Shown: positions 1 to 7,438 of the stretch, piece after piece
How positions within the stretch are numbered: position 1 is the first letter of the stretch
Layout of the letters: each line of letters begins with the position of its first letter
From: Rhizobium sp. LCM 4573
GTDB lineage: Bacteria; Pseudomonadota; Alphaproteobacteria; Rhizobiales; Rhizobiaceae
Direction: 5' to 3'
DNA length: 12,857 nucleotides
Assembly: GCF_001854865.1 (NCBI RefSeq)
Contig: NZ_MDDW01000005.1
Coordinates: 96,262-109,118 of the forward strand
Position numbers and translations under genes: made by a program
Notes under the pieces: model-generated
What the model saw: only the letters and a program-made list of their open reading frames with translations
The model's database searches: none
Told to the model about the DNA's origin: nothing

Positions 1-53
1 ACGGCCCCTGACGGCTCCTCGTCAGCCATCGGCGCGGTCGCACGCTGCGTCAT
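1..53 (-). CDS. ntrY: Probable NtrY sensor kinase, N-terminus only (partial)
   Basis: Only the first 17 codons lie in the window; the gene continues past the left edge. The reverse strand reads MTQRATAPMADEEPSGA from an ATG at 53. A strong Shine-Dalgarno sequence (GGGGAG) sits about 8 bases upstream, which is the main direct evidence for a start here. The name is an inference from position: in rhizobia ntrC is followed in the same direction by ntrY-ntrX, a second nitrogen-related two-component pair whose sensor begins with a short cytoplasmic stretch before its membrane segments. The visible residues are polar and carry no domain signature, so the identity cannot be confirmed from the window. 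Confidence 0.55.
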   Translation of the reverse strand, partial: MTQRATAPMADEEPSGA

Positions 54-222
54 CGAATAAACTCCCCATTCCTCGCGGAATCATTTCATCGGGTGAAACG
101 AACGCCGTTCGAGGAAGTCGCCGGTCTGCCGCCACCGGAAATTCCAAGTCCGCCATGCGTGACCTTTAAGCAACGCATTGTGGCGAAAATGCAACGAATT
201 CCGAGCAGGTGTCAAGCGGAGC
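54..222 (-). other. ntrC-ntrY intergenic region
   Basis: This 169-base gap separates ntrC from the probable ntrY, in contrast to the 4-base overlaps elsewhere in the operon. It holds the ntrY ribosome binding site near 61-67. It also holds a small inverted repeat at 121-138 (CCGGT/ACCGG arms, 8-base loop) with no T-run on either side, so it is not an evident terminator. A TTGACA-like box on the minus strand (210-215) lies just past the ntrC stop, but the sequence at -10 spacing (about 186-192) is a poor match. ntrY could therefore have its own promoter, but the sequence does not settle it. Confidence 0.4.
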
Positions 223-1674
223 TCAGCTCGCGCGGGAGCTGCGATAGACCGATACGCCGAGTTCGCGGATCTTTTTCCTCAACGTATTGCGGTTGAGGCC
301 GAGGAGATCGGCCGCCTTGATCTGGTTGCCGCGAGTTGCGGTCAACGCGGCGAGAATCAGCGGATATTCCATTTCGGTCAGCACGCGGTCGTAGAGGCCG
401 GGAGGCGGCAGGTTATCGCCGAAGCCCGCGAAATAGGTCCGCATGTTTTCCTCCACCGCCTGGGCGATGGTGAGCGAGCCGGTACGGGGGCCCACCTTAT
501 CGATCGGGCTATCCGGCACGTCGGCACGCAATTCCGTCTCGATGATCTCGCGGCTGATGACGTCCTGCGGATAGAGCGCCATGAGGCGCCGCACGAGGTT
601 TTCGAGTTCGCGGATATTGCCCGGCCAGGCATAGGCCTTCATCAGGTCGAGCGCCTCGATATCGAAACGCTTGGGGTCAAGCCCTTCCTTCTCGCCCATC
701 TGGATGAAGTGACGGACGAGATCCGGAATATCTTCTGCCCGGTCGCGAAGAGGCGGCAGCCGCAGCGGCACGACGTTCAGCCGGTAATAGAGGTCTTCGC
801 GGAACAGGCCCTGGTTGATGAGCTGCTTCAGGTCCTTGTTGGTGGCGGCGACGATGCGGACATCGGTGCGAATGGGCGTGCGCCCGCCGACGGTCGTGTA
901 TTCGCCCTGCTGCAAGACGCGAAGAAGACGCGTCTGGGCATCCATCGGCATGTCGCCGATTTCATCGAGGAAGAGCGTGCCGCCCTCGGCCTGTTCGAAA
1001 CGGCCGGTGGAGCGGTTCTGCGCGCCGGTGAAGGCGCCCTTCTCATGGCCGAAGAGTTCCGATTCGATGAGGTCGCGCGGGATCGCCGCCATGTTGATGG
1101 CCACGAACGGCCCGTTCCGGCGCTTACCGTAATCATGCAGGGCGCGGGCGACGAGTTCCTTGCCCGTACCCGATTCGCCCGTGATCATCAGCGTCAGGTC
1201 GGTCTGCATGAGACGCGCCAGCACGCGGTAGATTTCCTGCATGGCGGCGGAGCGGCCGACGAGCGGCATGCCGTCCTGCATCTCGTCGTCCAGCCGCGCC
1301 GGCTTGCGCTTCGGCTCGGCGAGCGCCCGCCCGATGATGGCGATCAGCTCGGTCAGGTCGAAAGGCTTCGGAAGATAGTCGTAGGCCCCCTTTTCCGAGG
1401 CCTTGATGGCGGTCATGAAAGTGTTCTGAGCGCTCATGACCAGAACCGGCAGCTCCGGCCGCGATTTCTTGATGCGCGGCAGAAGATCGAAGGCGTTCTC
1501 GTCCGGCATCACCACGTCGGTCACCACCAGATCGCCCTCGCCCGCGGAAATCCACCGCCAGAGGGTGGCGGCGTTGGACGTGATCCGCACGTCATAGCCG
1601 GCGCGGGTCAGCGCCTGGTTCAAAACGGTGCGGATGGCCGCGTCGTCGTCGGCGACAAGGATCGTGGCAGTCAT
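223..1674 (-). CDS. ntrC: Nitrogen regulation response regulator NtrC (sigma54 activator)
   Basis: This 483-residue protein has the full NtrC architecture and the usual family length. The receiver domain (about 1-120) has the acidic pocket ADDD at 8-11, the phospho-acceptor Asp53 (in VVTDVVMPD) and Lys103 (YLPKP). The AAA+ domain (about 138-370) has Walker A GESGTGKE at 166-173, the sigma54-contacting loop GAFTGA at 213-218 and Walker [12 protein letters not shown] at 231-241. The C-terminal Fis-type helix-turn-helix (about 436-472) reads [20 protein letters not shown]. In the known system, phosphorylated NtrC oligomerises and uses ATP to open sigma54 promoters of nitrogen-scavenging genes such as glnII, glnK-amtB and nitrate assimilation genes. 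The ATG overlaps the ntrB stop (ATGA, 1671-1674), with AGGAA about 8 bases upstream, so the two genes are probably translationally coupled. No key residue is missing. Confidence 0.97.
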   Translation of the reverse strand: MTATILVADDDAAIRTVLNQALTRAGYDVRITSNAATLWRWISAGEGDLVVTDVVMPDENAFDLLPRIKKSRPELPVLVMSAQNTFMTAIKASEKGAYDYLPKPFDLTELIAIIGRALAEPKRKPARLDDEMQDGMPLVGRSAAMQEIYRVLARLMQTDLTLMITGESGTGKELVARALHDYGKRRNGPFVAINMAAIPRDLIESELFGHEKGAFTGAQNRSTGRFEQAEGGTLFLDEIGDMPMDAQTRLLRVLQQGEYTTVGGRTPIRTDVRIVAATNKDLKQLINQGLFREDLYYRLNVVPLRLPPLRDRAEDIPDLVRHFIQMGEKEGLDPKRFDIEALDLMKAYAWPGNIRELENLVRRLMALYPQDVISREIIETELRADVPDSPIDKVGPRTGSLTIAQAVEENMRTYFAGFGDNLPPPGLYDRVLTEMEYPLILAALTATRGNQIKAADLLGLNRNTLRKKIRELGVSVYRSSRAS

Positions 1675-2807
1675 ATAGCAGTTCCTGTGGAGTTCAGGGG
1701 TCGGCCTTCGAGGCTGTCTTCCCTATGCATGGGCATCAGAACGCGAAAGATGGTGCGGCGGGCCTGGCTGTCGCATTCGACAATGCCGCCATGCCCGCCG
1801 ATGATCTTGGCCACGAGCGCGAGCCCGAGGCCGGAACCGTTGGTCTTGGTGGTGATGAAGGGATCGAACAGATGTGGTAACAGGTCGGGCGGAACGCCCG
1901 GTCCGTTGTCGATGACGCAGAACTCGAGCGGCAGGGAAATCTTCTCCCGCGTGCCCGCAACGGACAAGCGGATGCCCGGCCTGTAGGCCGTCGTCAGCAT
2001 GATCTCGCCGTCCGGCTGGTCGCCGACCGCTTCCGCCGCATTCTTGATGAGGTTCAGGAAGACCTGCACGAGCTGGTCCCGATTGGCATAGACCGGAGGC
2101 AACGATGGATCGTAAAGCTCGGAAATCTTGATATCACGCGCAAAGCCCGCCTTGGCGACCGCCTTCACGTGGTCGAGCACGGAATGGATGTTGAGCGGTA
2201 CCCGATCCACCGGGCGCTCGTCGGAAAAGACTTCCATCCGGTCCACCAGCGAGACGATGCGGTCGGTCTCGTCGCAGATGAGCCGCGTCAGCGCGCGGTC
2301 CTCATCGGCAACGGACGTTTCCAGCAGCTGCGCGGCGCCGCGAATGCCCGAAAGCGGGTTCTTGATCTCGTGGGCCAGCATCGAGGCCAGGCCGGTGACC
2401 GAACGAGCGGCGGCGCGGTGGGTGAGCTGCCGGTCGATCTTGTCGGCCATCGAGCGCTCCTGAAACACCACCACGACCGAGCCGGGCTCGCTGACCACCG
2501 GCGCGACATAGAGATCGACCAGCTTTTCCTGGCCGAGGCGCGGCGACGAGAGGTCGACGCGATATTCGTTGACCGGCGCCCTGCGCTCGCGCACCTGGTC
2601 GATCAGCGCCAGAAGCGGGCTGCCGAAGGGAATGAAGGTGGAAATCTTCTGCTTGGCCAGATGCGAGGCGCTAGCGCCGAAAAAGGCCTCCGCCTCCCAG
2701 TTGGCGAAGGCCACCCGGCCTACGGCATCCACCAGGATGACCGGATTCTGCACGGAATTGAGGACGGCCATGGCAAGGCCGTCCGTCTGGACGGACGACT
2801 TCGTCAT
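1671..2807 (-). CDS. ntrB: Nitrogen regulation sensor histidine kinase NtrB
   Basis: This 378-residue soluble sensor kinase has no membrane segment, as expected for NtrB. A PAS-type domain (about 10-115, with [16 protein letters not shown] at 21-36) is followed by the dimerisation and phospho-acceptor helix with the H-box [12 protein letters not shown] (His146). The HATPase domain follows, with N-box NLIKNAAEA (252-260), D-box DNGPGVP (300-306), FDPF (314-317) and GSGLGLAL (324-331). In the known system NtrB autophosphorylates under nitrogen limitation and passes the phosphate to NtrC. The uridylylation state of PII controls the switch to phosphatase. The ATG overlaps the nifR3 stop by 4 bases (2804-2807), and GGGAGG lies about 6 bases upstream. 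It is the middle gene of nifR3-ntrB-ntrC. Confidence 0.96.
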   Translation of the reverse strand: MTKSSVQTDGLAMAVLNSVQNPVILVDAVGRVAFANWEAEAFFGASASHLAKQKISTFIPFGSPLLALIDQVRERRAPVNEYRVDLSSPRLGQEKLVDLYVAPVVSEPGSVVVVFQERSMADKIDRQLTHRAAARSVTGLASMLAHEIKNPLSGIRGAAQLLETSVADEDRALTRLICDETDRIVSLVDRMEVFSDERPVDRVPLNIHSVLDHVKAVAKAGFARDIKISELYDPSLPPVYANRDQLVQVFLNLIKNAAEAVGDQPDGEIMLTTAYRPGIRLSVAGTREKISLPLEFCVIDNGPGVPPDLLPHLFDPFITTKTNGSGLGLALVAKIIGGHGGIVECDSQARRTIFRVLMPMHREDSLEGRPLNSTGTAI

Positions 2808-3823
2808 GCGGCCTCCCTGCGGGCAAGACCAGCCGTCTCGGTCAGGGCCGAGACCATGCGCCGCGTCACCTCGGCGGGGTCTTTCGACACCATGATCGCC
2901 GCTTTTTCGTCGACCGGGAGGTCCGCAGCGAAGCGGTCCAGATACCAGCCGAGATGTTTGCGCGCGTGGCGAAGGCCGGCTTCGCGGCCATAGAATTCGA
3001 GCATCATTTCGTAGTGTTCCGCAACCAGCGCTGCGATGTCATCGCCGATCGGGCCCGGATGGCCGGCAAGCGCGCCGACATGCCAGGGCCGCCCTTGCGC
3101 GCCACGCCCGACCATGACCGCATCGGCGCCGGAGCGCTTCAGAATATCCTCGGCATCCTCCGGCCTTTCCACGTCCCCGTTGGCGATAAGGGGAATGGAG
3201 ACCGCATCATGGACGAGGCGGATGGCATCCCAATCCGCGCGACCCTCATAGAACTGCATGCGGGTACGGCCGTGAATGGTGACGAGCTGGATGCCCGCCT
3301 CCTCGGCGCGCCGCGCAATCTCCGGCGCATTGATGGAGTTTTCGTCCCAGCCGAGCCGCATCTTGAGCGTCACCGGTACGTTAACGGCTTTCACCGTCGC
3401 CTCGATCAGCGAGAGCGCATGGTCGGGATCGCGCATCAGCGCGGAGCCGGAATAACCGCCCGTCACCTTCTTCGCCGGACATCCCATGTTGATATCGACG
3501 ATATCGGCACCGTTATCGACCACGATCCTGGCGGCCTCGGCCATCCACTGAGCCTCGCGTCCCGCAAGCTGCACCATATGCGGGGTCATGCCGGCATTCC
3601 TCAGCCGCGCCCAGGATTCGCCGCGGTTCAGCACGAGCTCGCGGCTGGCGACCATCTCGGTCACGACGAGCCCTGCCCCGAAGCGCCAGGCAAGCCTGCG
3701 GAAGGGCAAATCGGTCACGCCGGACATCGGAGCCAGCACGACACGGTTGCGGATGGCGACCGGTCCAATCCGGAAAGGCTTGGCGAGATCTTGAAAAAAC
3801 AAATGATGATCTTTCGGGCACAT
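2804..3823 (-). CDS. nifR3: tRNA-dihydrouridine synthase, DusB/NifR3 family
   Basis: This FMN-dependent TIM-barrel enzyme of up to 339 residues reduces uridines in the tRNA D-loop. Visible family features are the N-terminal barrel strand [15 protein letters not shown] (28-42), the catalytic cysteine in [13 protein letters not shown] (Cys115), the flavin and substrate strand [10 protein letters not shown], the HGRTR motif, the ANGDV motif and GRGAQGRPW near the phosphate-binding site. In rhizobia it is the first gene of the ntrBC operon and is called nifR3 or orf1; a direct role in nitrogen control is not established. The start is uncertain. The ATG at 3823 has no Shine-Dalgarno sequence and lies only about 8 bases after the predicted transcription start. 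An in-frame TTG at 3802, preceded by GAAAGA, would remove seven residues (MCPKDHH) not typical of the family. Confidence 0.94.
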   Translation of the reverse strand: MCPKDHHLFFQDLAKPFRIGPVAIRNRVVLAPMSGVTDLPFRRLAWRFGAGLVVTEMVASRELVLNRGESWARLRNAGMTPHMVQLAGREAQWMAEAARIVVDNGADIVDINMGCPAKKVTGGYSGSALMRDPDHALSLIEATVKAVNVPVTLKMRLGWDENSINAPEIARRAEEAGIQLVTIHGRTRMQFYEGRADWDAIRLVHDAVSIPLIANGDVERPEDAEDILKRSGADAVMVGRGAQGRPWHVGALAGHPGPIGDDIAALVAEHYEMMLEFYGREAGLRHARKHLGWYLDRFAADLPVDEKAAIMVSKDPAEVTRRMVSALTETAGLARREAA

Positions 3824-3831
3824 GAGATTTC

Positions 3832-3838
3832 TGCACTA
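3832..3838 (+). promoter_or_regulatory. NtrC half-site-like sequence at the nifR3 transcription start
   Basis: The sequence TGCACTA matches the left arm of the enteric NtrC operator (TGCACTA-N3-TGGTGCA type). It sits between the predicted -10 box of nifR3 and the start codon. The right arm is not convincing: the next bases are T-rich, and another TGCA occurs only at 3852-3855. Known biology makes it plausible, because the orf1-ntrB-ntrC operon of Rhizobium is negatively autoregulated by NtrC. A single half-site is weak evidence. Confidence 0.25.
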
Positions 3839-3867
3839 TTTTTATTCAGCTTGCAGGCGTTTGCCAA
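3839..3867 (-). promoter_or_regulatory. Predicted housekeeping-sigma promoter of nifR3-ntrB-ntrC
   Basis: On the minus strand TTGGCA (complement of 3862-3867, five of six matches to TTGACA) is followed after exactly 17 bases by TAAAAA (complement of 3839-3844, four of six matches to TATAAT). The region is A/T-rich against a GC-rich background. Transcription would begin near 3831, leaving only about 8 untranslated bases before the ATG at 3823. This predicts near-leaderless translation or use of a downstream start codon. Overlapping bases resemble a sigma54 element, but the spacing is one base short. Confidence 0.45.
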
Positions 3868-3904
3868 GAGCAATTCCCTGATTGCGATATTTTTGTGCGC
3901 CCTG

Positions 3905-3932
3905 CTGGAAAACGGCGTTTTGAGTCTATAGT
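3905..3932 (+). promoter_or_regulatory. Predicted promoter of ispDF-cinA
   Basis: A good -10 box, TATAGT at 3927-3932 (five of six matches, within the alphaproteobacterial-looking CTATAG), is preceded after 16 bases by CTGGAA at 3905-3910, a weak -35. Transcription would start near 3939. This lies about 50 bases upstream of the ATG at 3992 but only about 10 bases before the TTG at 3950, which argues against the longest reading frame being the translated one. The position is divergent from the nifR3 promoter, with about 50 bases between the two -10 boxes' outer parts. Confidence 0.4.
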
Positions 3933-3991
3933 GCTCGCCTGTCAATTCCTTGAGGACGAGAAACGGGTTAAGCCGCGTGAGCGACAAATCC

Positions 3992-5185
3992 ATGACAATC
4001 GGCATCGTCATCGTCGCGGCCGGCCGCGGCGAGCGGGCCGGCGCGCCCGAGGAAGGGCCGAAACAATATCGTCCGATCGGCGGCCGGCCGGTGATCGCCC
4101 GCACGCTCGAATGCTTCCTTTCCTGGCCACGGAGCGGGCCGGTGGTCGTCGTAACCCACCCGGACGATGACGGACTGTTCGCCGCCGCGACCTCGGGGGT
4201 AGCCGATGTCGGGCGCGTCATCACCACATCCGGCGGCGACACCCGCCAGCGTTCGGTCTTCGAGGGCCTGCGGGTGCTTTCCGGCACCGACGCCACCCAT
4301 GTGATGATCCACGATGCCGCCCGCCCCTTCTGCGACCATGCGCTGCTCGACCGGGTAGCGGATGCGCTTGCGGCCGGAGAGGACGGCGCGCTGCCGCTCA
4401 TGCCGGTCACCGATACTCTGAAGCGCGGCAGCGCCGATGGCCTGGTGCATGAGACTGTTCCGCGCGCCGGGCTCTACTCGGCTCAGACGCCGCAGGGTTT
4501 CCATCTTGCGGCCATTCGCGCGGCGCACGAAAAGGCAGCCGCCCTGCGGCGCGCCGACTTCACCGACGACGCTTCCATCGCCGAATGGGCGGGGCTTGCG
4601 GTCCGGATGGTGGAGGGCTCGCCCGACAATATCAAGCTCACCCTCAAACGGGATATCGATTTGGCTGACGAAAAACTTTCCCGCATGGCGCTTCCGGACG
4701 TGCGCACCGGCAACGGTTACGACGTGCATCAGCTGGAGCCGGGCGATGGCGTGATCCTTTGCGGCGTATTCATTCCGCACGATCAGAAGCTCAAGGGACA
4801 TTCGGATGCCGACGTCGCGCTGCATGCGCTGACCGACGCCCTGCTCGCCACCTGCGGCGCGGGCGATATCGGCGATCACTTCCCTCCCTCCGACATGCAG
4901 TGGAAAGGCGCGCCGTCAAAGATATTCCTGGAGCATGCCGCACGGGTCGTACGCGAGCACGGCGGAACGATCATGAACGCGGATGTTTCGCTGATCGCCG
5001 AGGCGCCGAAAGTCGGCCCGTACAGGCAGGCAATGCGCGAAAATCTCGCCGCGATCCTCGAAATCTCCCTCGACCGCTGCTCGGTCAAGGCGACGACCAA
5101 CGAAAAGATCGGCTTCGTCGGCCGCCGCGAAGGCATCGCCGCGATCGCGACTGCGACGGTCGTCTATCGCGGAGAAAGCCGGTGA
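3992..5185 (+). CDS. ispDF: Bifunctional IspDF (MEP cytidylyltransferase / MEcPP synthase)
   Basis: One polypeptide (397 residues from the ATG at 3992) joins two enzymes of the methylerythritol phosphate isoprenoid pathway. The IspD part (about 1-230) attaches CMP to methylerythritol phosphate. It shows the nucleotide-binding start [13 protein letters not shown] (5-17), Lys24 in [14 protein letters not shown] (81-89), HDAARPF (107-113) and TPQGF (166-170). The IspF part (about 234-397) makes the cyclic diphosphate. It shows metal ligands Asp244 and His246 in GYDVH, the [11 protein letters not shown] block with His278, and the terminal [20 protein letters not shown] block. IspD-IspF fusions are a known alphaproteobacterial arrangement, and the IspE step is encoded elsewhere. 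The start is not certain: GTG at 3977 (402 residues) and TTG at 3950 (411) are in frame and none has a clear Shine-Dalgarno sequence. I chose 3992 because IspD homology begins there. The stop overlaps the next gene. Confidence 0.95.
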   Translation: MTIGIVIVAAGRGERAGAPEEGPKQYRPIGGRPVIARTLECFLSWPRSGPVVVVTHPDDDGLFAAATSGVADVGRVITTSGGDTRQRSVFEGLRVLSGTDATHVMIHDAARPFCDHALLDRVADALAAGEDGALPLMPVTDTLKRGSADGLVHETVPRAGLYSAQTPQGFHLAAIRAAHEKAAALRRADFTDDASIAEWAGLAVRMVEGSPDNIKLTLKRDIDLADEKLSRMALPDVRTGNGYDVHQLEPGDGVILCGVFIPHDQKLKGHSDADVALHALTDALLATCGAGDIGDHFPPSDMQWKGAPSKIFLEHAARVVREHGGTIMNADVSLIAEAPKVGPYRQAMRENLAAILEISLDRCSVKATTNEKIGFVGRREGIAAIATATVVYRGESR

Positions 5186-5682
5186 GCATCTTTCCGGCCG
5201 ATATCGAGGAACAGGCAAAGCGCATCATTGCCGATTTTTCGGCACGCAAGCTGATGGTCGCCACAGCGGAATCCTGCACCGGCGGGCTGATCGCCGGTGC
5301 GCTGACAGAGATTTCCGGCTCCTCGGCCGTGGTCGACCGCAGCTTCGTGACCTACACCAACCAGGCCAAGACCGACATGCTCGGAGTGACCGAAGGCACG
5401 CTTGCCGCTTTCGGAGCCGTGTCGAAGGAAACCGCGCTGCAGATGGTCCATGGCGCGCTTTACCGGTCGCGCGCCTCGCTGGCGGTTGCGGTCACGGGCA
5501 TTGCCGGCCCCGGCGGCGGATCGGCGGAAAAGCCGGTCGGCCTCGTCCACCTCGCCGCGAAGGCCCGCGCGGGAAAACTCATCCACCGGGAGATGCGCTA
5601 CGGCGATATCGGCCGCGATGAGGTGCGGCTCGCGACCGTGAGGACGGCTCTGGACATGCTGGTGGAAACCGCCCGAGAATAG
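5182..5682 (+). CDS. cinA: CinA C-terminal-type protein, nicotinamide-nucleotide amidohydrolase (PncC)
   Basis: This 166-residue protein corresponds to the stand-alone CinA C-terminal domain (PncC type), which deamidates NMN to nicotinic acid mononucleotide in pyridine nucleotide recycling. It shows the catalytic block TAESCTGG (28-35, Ser31), [11 protein letters not shown] with Tyr58, GAVSKETA, and the glycine-rich [11 protein letters not shown] loop near 102-112. These fit the known PncC active site. The N-terminal MoCF-like domain of full-length CinA is absent, which is normal for this subgroup. The GTG start overlaps the ispDF stop (GTGA, 5182-5185), with GGAGA 6-7 bases upstream, so it is coupled to ispDF. 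The stop lies 3 bases from the stop of the convergent Coq10-like gene, and no terminator fits between them. The competence name is historical. Confidence 0.93.
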   Translation: MSIFPADIEEQAKRIIADFSARKLMVATAESCTGGLIAGALTEISGSSAVVDRSFVTYTNQAKTDMLGVTEGTLAAFGAVSKETALQMVHGALYRSRASLAVAVTGIAGPGGGSAEKPVGLVHLAAKARAGKLIHREMRYGDIGRDEVRLATVRTALDMLVETARE

Positions 5683-5685
5683 GAA

Positions 5686-6132
5686 TCAGGCGTAGATCTT
5701 GTCCGCTCTCGTCTCGAAGGCTTCGGCGAACATGCGGAAGGCGCGGTCGAACATCGAGCCCATCAGCGCGCCGAGGATCATGCTCTTGAACTCGTAATCG
5801 ATAAAGAAATGCACCTTGCAGCCGTCAGCCACCGGCTCGAAGCGCCAGCGGTTGTCGAGATACTTGAACGGCCCCTCGATATATTTGACGTCGATGACCC
5901 GTTCCGTGGGGTTGAGCAGGACCTGCGTGGTGAAGGTCTCCCGGATCGCCTTGTAGCCGACCGTCATATCCGCGACGAGCAGCGCCTTCTCGTCCCGCTC
6001 CTTGCGGGAACGGACCGTAAGCGCTTCGCAGAGCGGCAGGAATTCCGGATATCTCTCGATATCGGCGACCAGAGCGTACATCTGCTCCGGCGTGTGCTGC
6101 TTGACGTGGCGGTGGACTTCGAACTTTGGCAT
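5686..6132 (-). CDS. Coq10/RatA-family START-domain protein (probable ubiquinone-binding)
   Basis: This 148-residue single-domain protein is of the SRPBCC/START fold, polyketide-cyclase type. It has the usual beginning of the Coq10/RatA family (FEVHRHVKQHTPEQMYALV, then ADIERYPEFLPLC at 23-35) and the family C-terminus FKSMILGALMGSMFDRA before a terminal helix. Mitochondrial and alphaproteobacterial Coq10 proteins bind ubiquinone and support its delivery or function in respiration. Enteric RatA is described as a ribosome-association toxin. Context with lipoate and pyruvate dehydrogenase genes favours the ubiquinone role, but this is inference. It lies 9 bases after the upstream kinase-like gene and probably shares its transcript. 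No Shine-Dalgarno sequence precedes the ATG; the upstream bases (CTCCCCTCC) are pyrimidine-rich, suggesting coupled re-initiation. Confidence 0.88.
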   Translation of the reverse strand: MPKFEVHRHVKQHTPEQMYALVADIERYPEFLPLCEALTVRSRKERDEKALLVADMTVGYKAIRETFTTQVLLNPTERVIDVKYIEGPFKYLDNRWRFEPVADGCKVHFFIDYEFKSMILGALMGSMFDRAFRMFAEAFETRADKIYA

Positions 6133-6141
6133 GGAGGGGAG

Positions 6142-6732
6142 TTAAGCCTCCCCATCGAGAAGATCAAGCAGATGGCGCATCTGGCGGCGCGATTTCAACA
6201 CGAGAACCGGAACGCCTCGCCCGTATCGCTCGAAGTTTTGAATGAAGATCGGCGCATGCCGTTCCTCGAATTTCCAGACGTAGCTGATGAAAACGCCATC
6301 GGGCAGCTTCTCCGGACAGCCGGGCGCCATATCGGGGCGCGTGCGGCCAAAACCGCGAATGGCTCTGCTGAAAATTCCCCATAGGCAAATGAACCGAGAC
6401 AACCTCACCCAGATGACGAGATCGGTTCGCGGCAGCCGGATATCGAAACTGGAAGGATTGCTGCCGTCCATGATCCAGCGATCCTCCGCCACCCTTGCGG
6501 CAATCATGCTCCTCTGCTCGGCGCGCTCACGCGCAACCCATCCCGGCAGCCAGAAGAACTCGCGATCCATCGAAACATAGGGGAGATCGAACCGAGCGGC
6601 GATCTTCCGCGAGAGCGTCGACTTGCCGCCGCCCGAAGAACCGACCACAAGAATGCGGTTCGCCCGCCGGATCAGCGCGGCGGCAGTCTCATTGCTGGCG
6701 TAATCGACGGAAGATCGCGGCGTTTCATCCAT
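6142..6732 (-). CDS. P-loop kinase-like ATPase, paralogue A (FlaR/adenylate-kinase-like)
   Basis: This 196-residue soluble protein has a Walker A motif GSSGGGKST at 31-39 in an RILVVGSSGGGKSTLSRK context, the layout of small nucleoside and shikimate-kinase-type P-loop enzymes. Other visible blocks are LPYVSMDREFFWLPGW (50-65), DRWIMDG (84-90), LPRTDLVIW (100-108), where the aspartate may serve as Walker B, and an arginine-rich lid-like segment RTRPDMAPGCPEK (130-142). This pattern recalls proteins annotated as DNA topology modulation protein FlaR or AAA-family ATPase, whose substrate is unknown. The first 25 residues are extra relative to the core. The ATG has GGAG about 7 bases upstream. The neighbouring gene (6747-7316) is a paralogue about half identical by eye and 14 bases upstream. 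I assign no substrate. Confidence 0.82.
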   Translation of the reverse strand: MDETPRSSVDYASNETAAALIRRANRILVVGSSGGGKSTLSRKIAARFDLPYVSMDREFFWLPGWVARERAEQRSMIAARVAEDRWIMDGSNPSSFDIRLPRTDLVIWVRLSRFICLWGIFSRAIRGFGRTRPDMAPGCPEKLPDGVFISYVWKFEERHAPIFIQNFERYGRGVPVLVLKSRRQMRHLLDLLDGEA

Positions 6733-6746
6733 ATCCCGGCTCCGAA

Positions 6747-7316
6747 TCAGGTCCTGCGGACGAGCTGCTCCAGTAATCTATCGGCGTGACGGTAGGATTT
6801 CACCACATGCACGCAAAGATGGCCGCCGTGGAGGGCCAGCATCTCCTCGATCTCGGGCACCTCGGTCTTCTCGAAATTCCAGACGTAGCGTAGGAACTCG
6901 CGGTCGATCTTTTCGGGACAGCCTTCCGCCATCTCCGGCCGCTCCTTCCCCCGATAGCGCGCCCAGCGGAAGATAATCCCGAAGAGGGAGACGAGGCGAG
7001 GCGGGCGCATCCAGATCACCAGCTCGGTGCGCGGCAGGCGGAGCGGCAGCGAACCGGGGCTCGTGCCGTCCATGATCCAGCGCGGTTCCGCCACCGCCTT
7101 GCGGATCAGCTCCATGGCTTCGGCCCGCGGCCGCGCTTGCCAGCCAGGCAGCCAGAAGATTTCGCGATCCATCGAAATATAGGGAAGCGAGAGCAGGCCC
7201 GCGAGCTTGCGCGAAAAGGTGCTCTTGCCGCTTCCGGAGCAACCGATCACAAGTATGCGTTCAGAGCTTCCAAGAAGGCTTACAGCTTCGCCGCGATCGA
7301 TTATATAACGAACCAT
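6747..7316 (-). CDS. P-loop kinase-like ATPase, paralogue B (FlaR/adenylate-kinase-like)
   Basis: This 189-residue tandem paralogue of the adjacent gene has the same blocks in the same order: Walker A GCSGSGKST (25-33), LPYISMDREIFWLPGW (44-59), RWIMDG (79-84), LPRTELVIW (94-102), and the arginine-rich lid-like RGKERPEMAEGCPEK (122-136). The two copies align almost without gaps through the first 140 core residues and diverge most near the C-terminus. This indicates an old duplication with kept kinase core rather than a recent copy. The start is set at the ATG at 7316; an in-frame TTG at 7334 would add six residues. Neither has a clear Shine-Dalgarno sequence. It is the first gene of a three-gene minus-strand unit ending in the Coq10-like gene. 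Substrate and role are unknown. Confidence 0.8.
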   Translation of the reverse strand: MVRYIIDRGEAVSLLGSSERILVIGCSGSGKSTFSRKLAGLLSLPYISMDREIFWLPGWQARPRAEAMELIRKAVAEPRWIMDGTSPGSLPLRLPRTELVIWMRPPRLVSLFGIIFRWARYRGKERPEMAEGCPEKIDREFLRYVWNFEKTEVPEIEEMLALHGGHLCVHVVKSYRHADRLLEQLVRRT

Positions 7317-7361
7317 AAGTCTGCCGGGATTCAATCAGAAGACGGTGAAGGGCAAACCGTT

Positions 7362-7370
7362 TGCTATGAT
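7362..7370 (+). promoter_or_regulatory. Predicted extended -10 promoter for the small gene at 7439
   Basis: TGCTATGAT contains an extended -10 element (TG-N-TATGAT, five of six matches to TATAAT in the core box at 7365-7370). No good -35 box is present at the usual distance, which extended -10 promoters tolerate. Transcription would start near 7377, leaving about 60 untranslated bases before the ATG at 7439. The stretch 7317-7438 is the divergent gap between the kinase pair and the small gene. Confidence 0.35.
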
Positions 7371-7438
7371 CCTCGAGCGCAGTCAAGACATGAGGGGCGT
7401 TGCAGCCAGCATCCAAAAGAATCCGAAAGACAAGACCG

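Noticed and set aside
121..138. Hairpin CCGGT/ACCGG as a terminator after ntrC
   Set aside because: It has a five-base-pair stem with an 8-base loop and no T-run on either strand.
178..1986. 602-codon plus-strand open frame opposite ntrC and the 3' end of ntrB
   Set aside because: It is antisense to a well-supported gene and has the Arg/His/Gly/Asp-rich composition typical of the mirror frame of GC-rich codon usage. It has no domain motif.
3851..3868. Sigma54-like element TTGGCAAACGCCTGCAAG upstream of nifR3 (minus strand)
   Set aside because: Only 9 bases separate GG and GC, whereas sigma54 promoters need 10 and tolerate little change. The same bases fit a housekeeping -35 box better.
5683..5685. 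Bidirectional terminator between cinA and the Coq10-like gene
   Set aside because: Only three bases separate the two stop codons, and no hairpin with flanking T-runs is visible there.
7358..7386. TTGACT box on the minus strand as a promoter for the kinase pair
   Set aside because: The hexamer at 17-base spacing is CAAACG, a poor -10 box, so there is no supportable promoter call.
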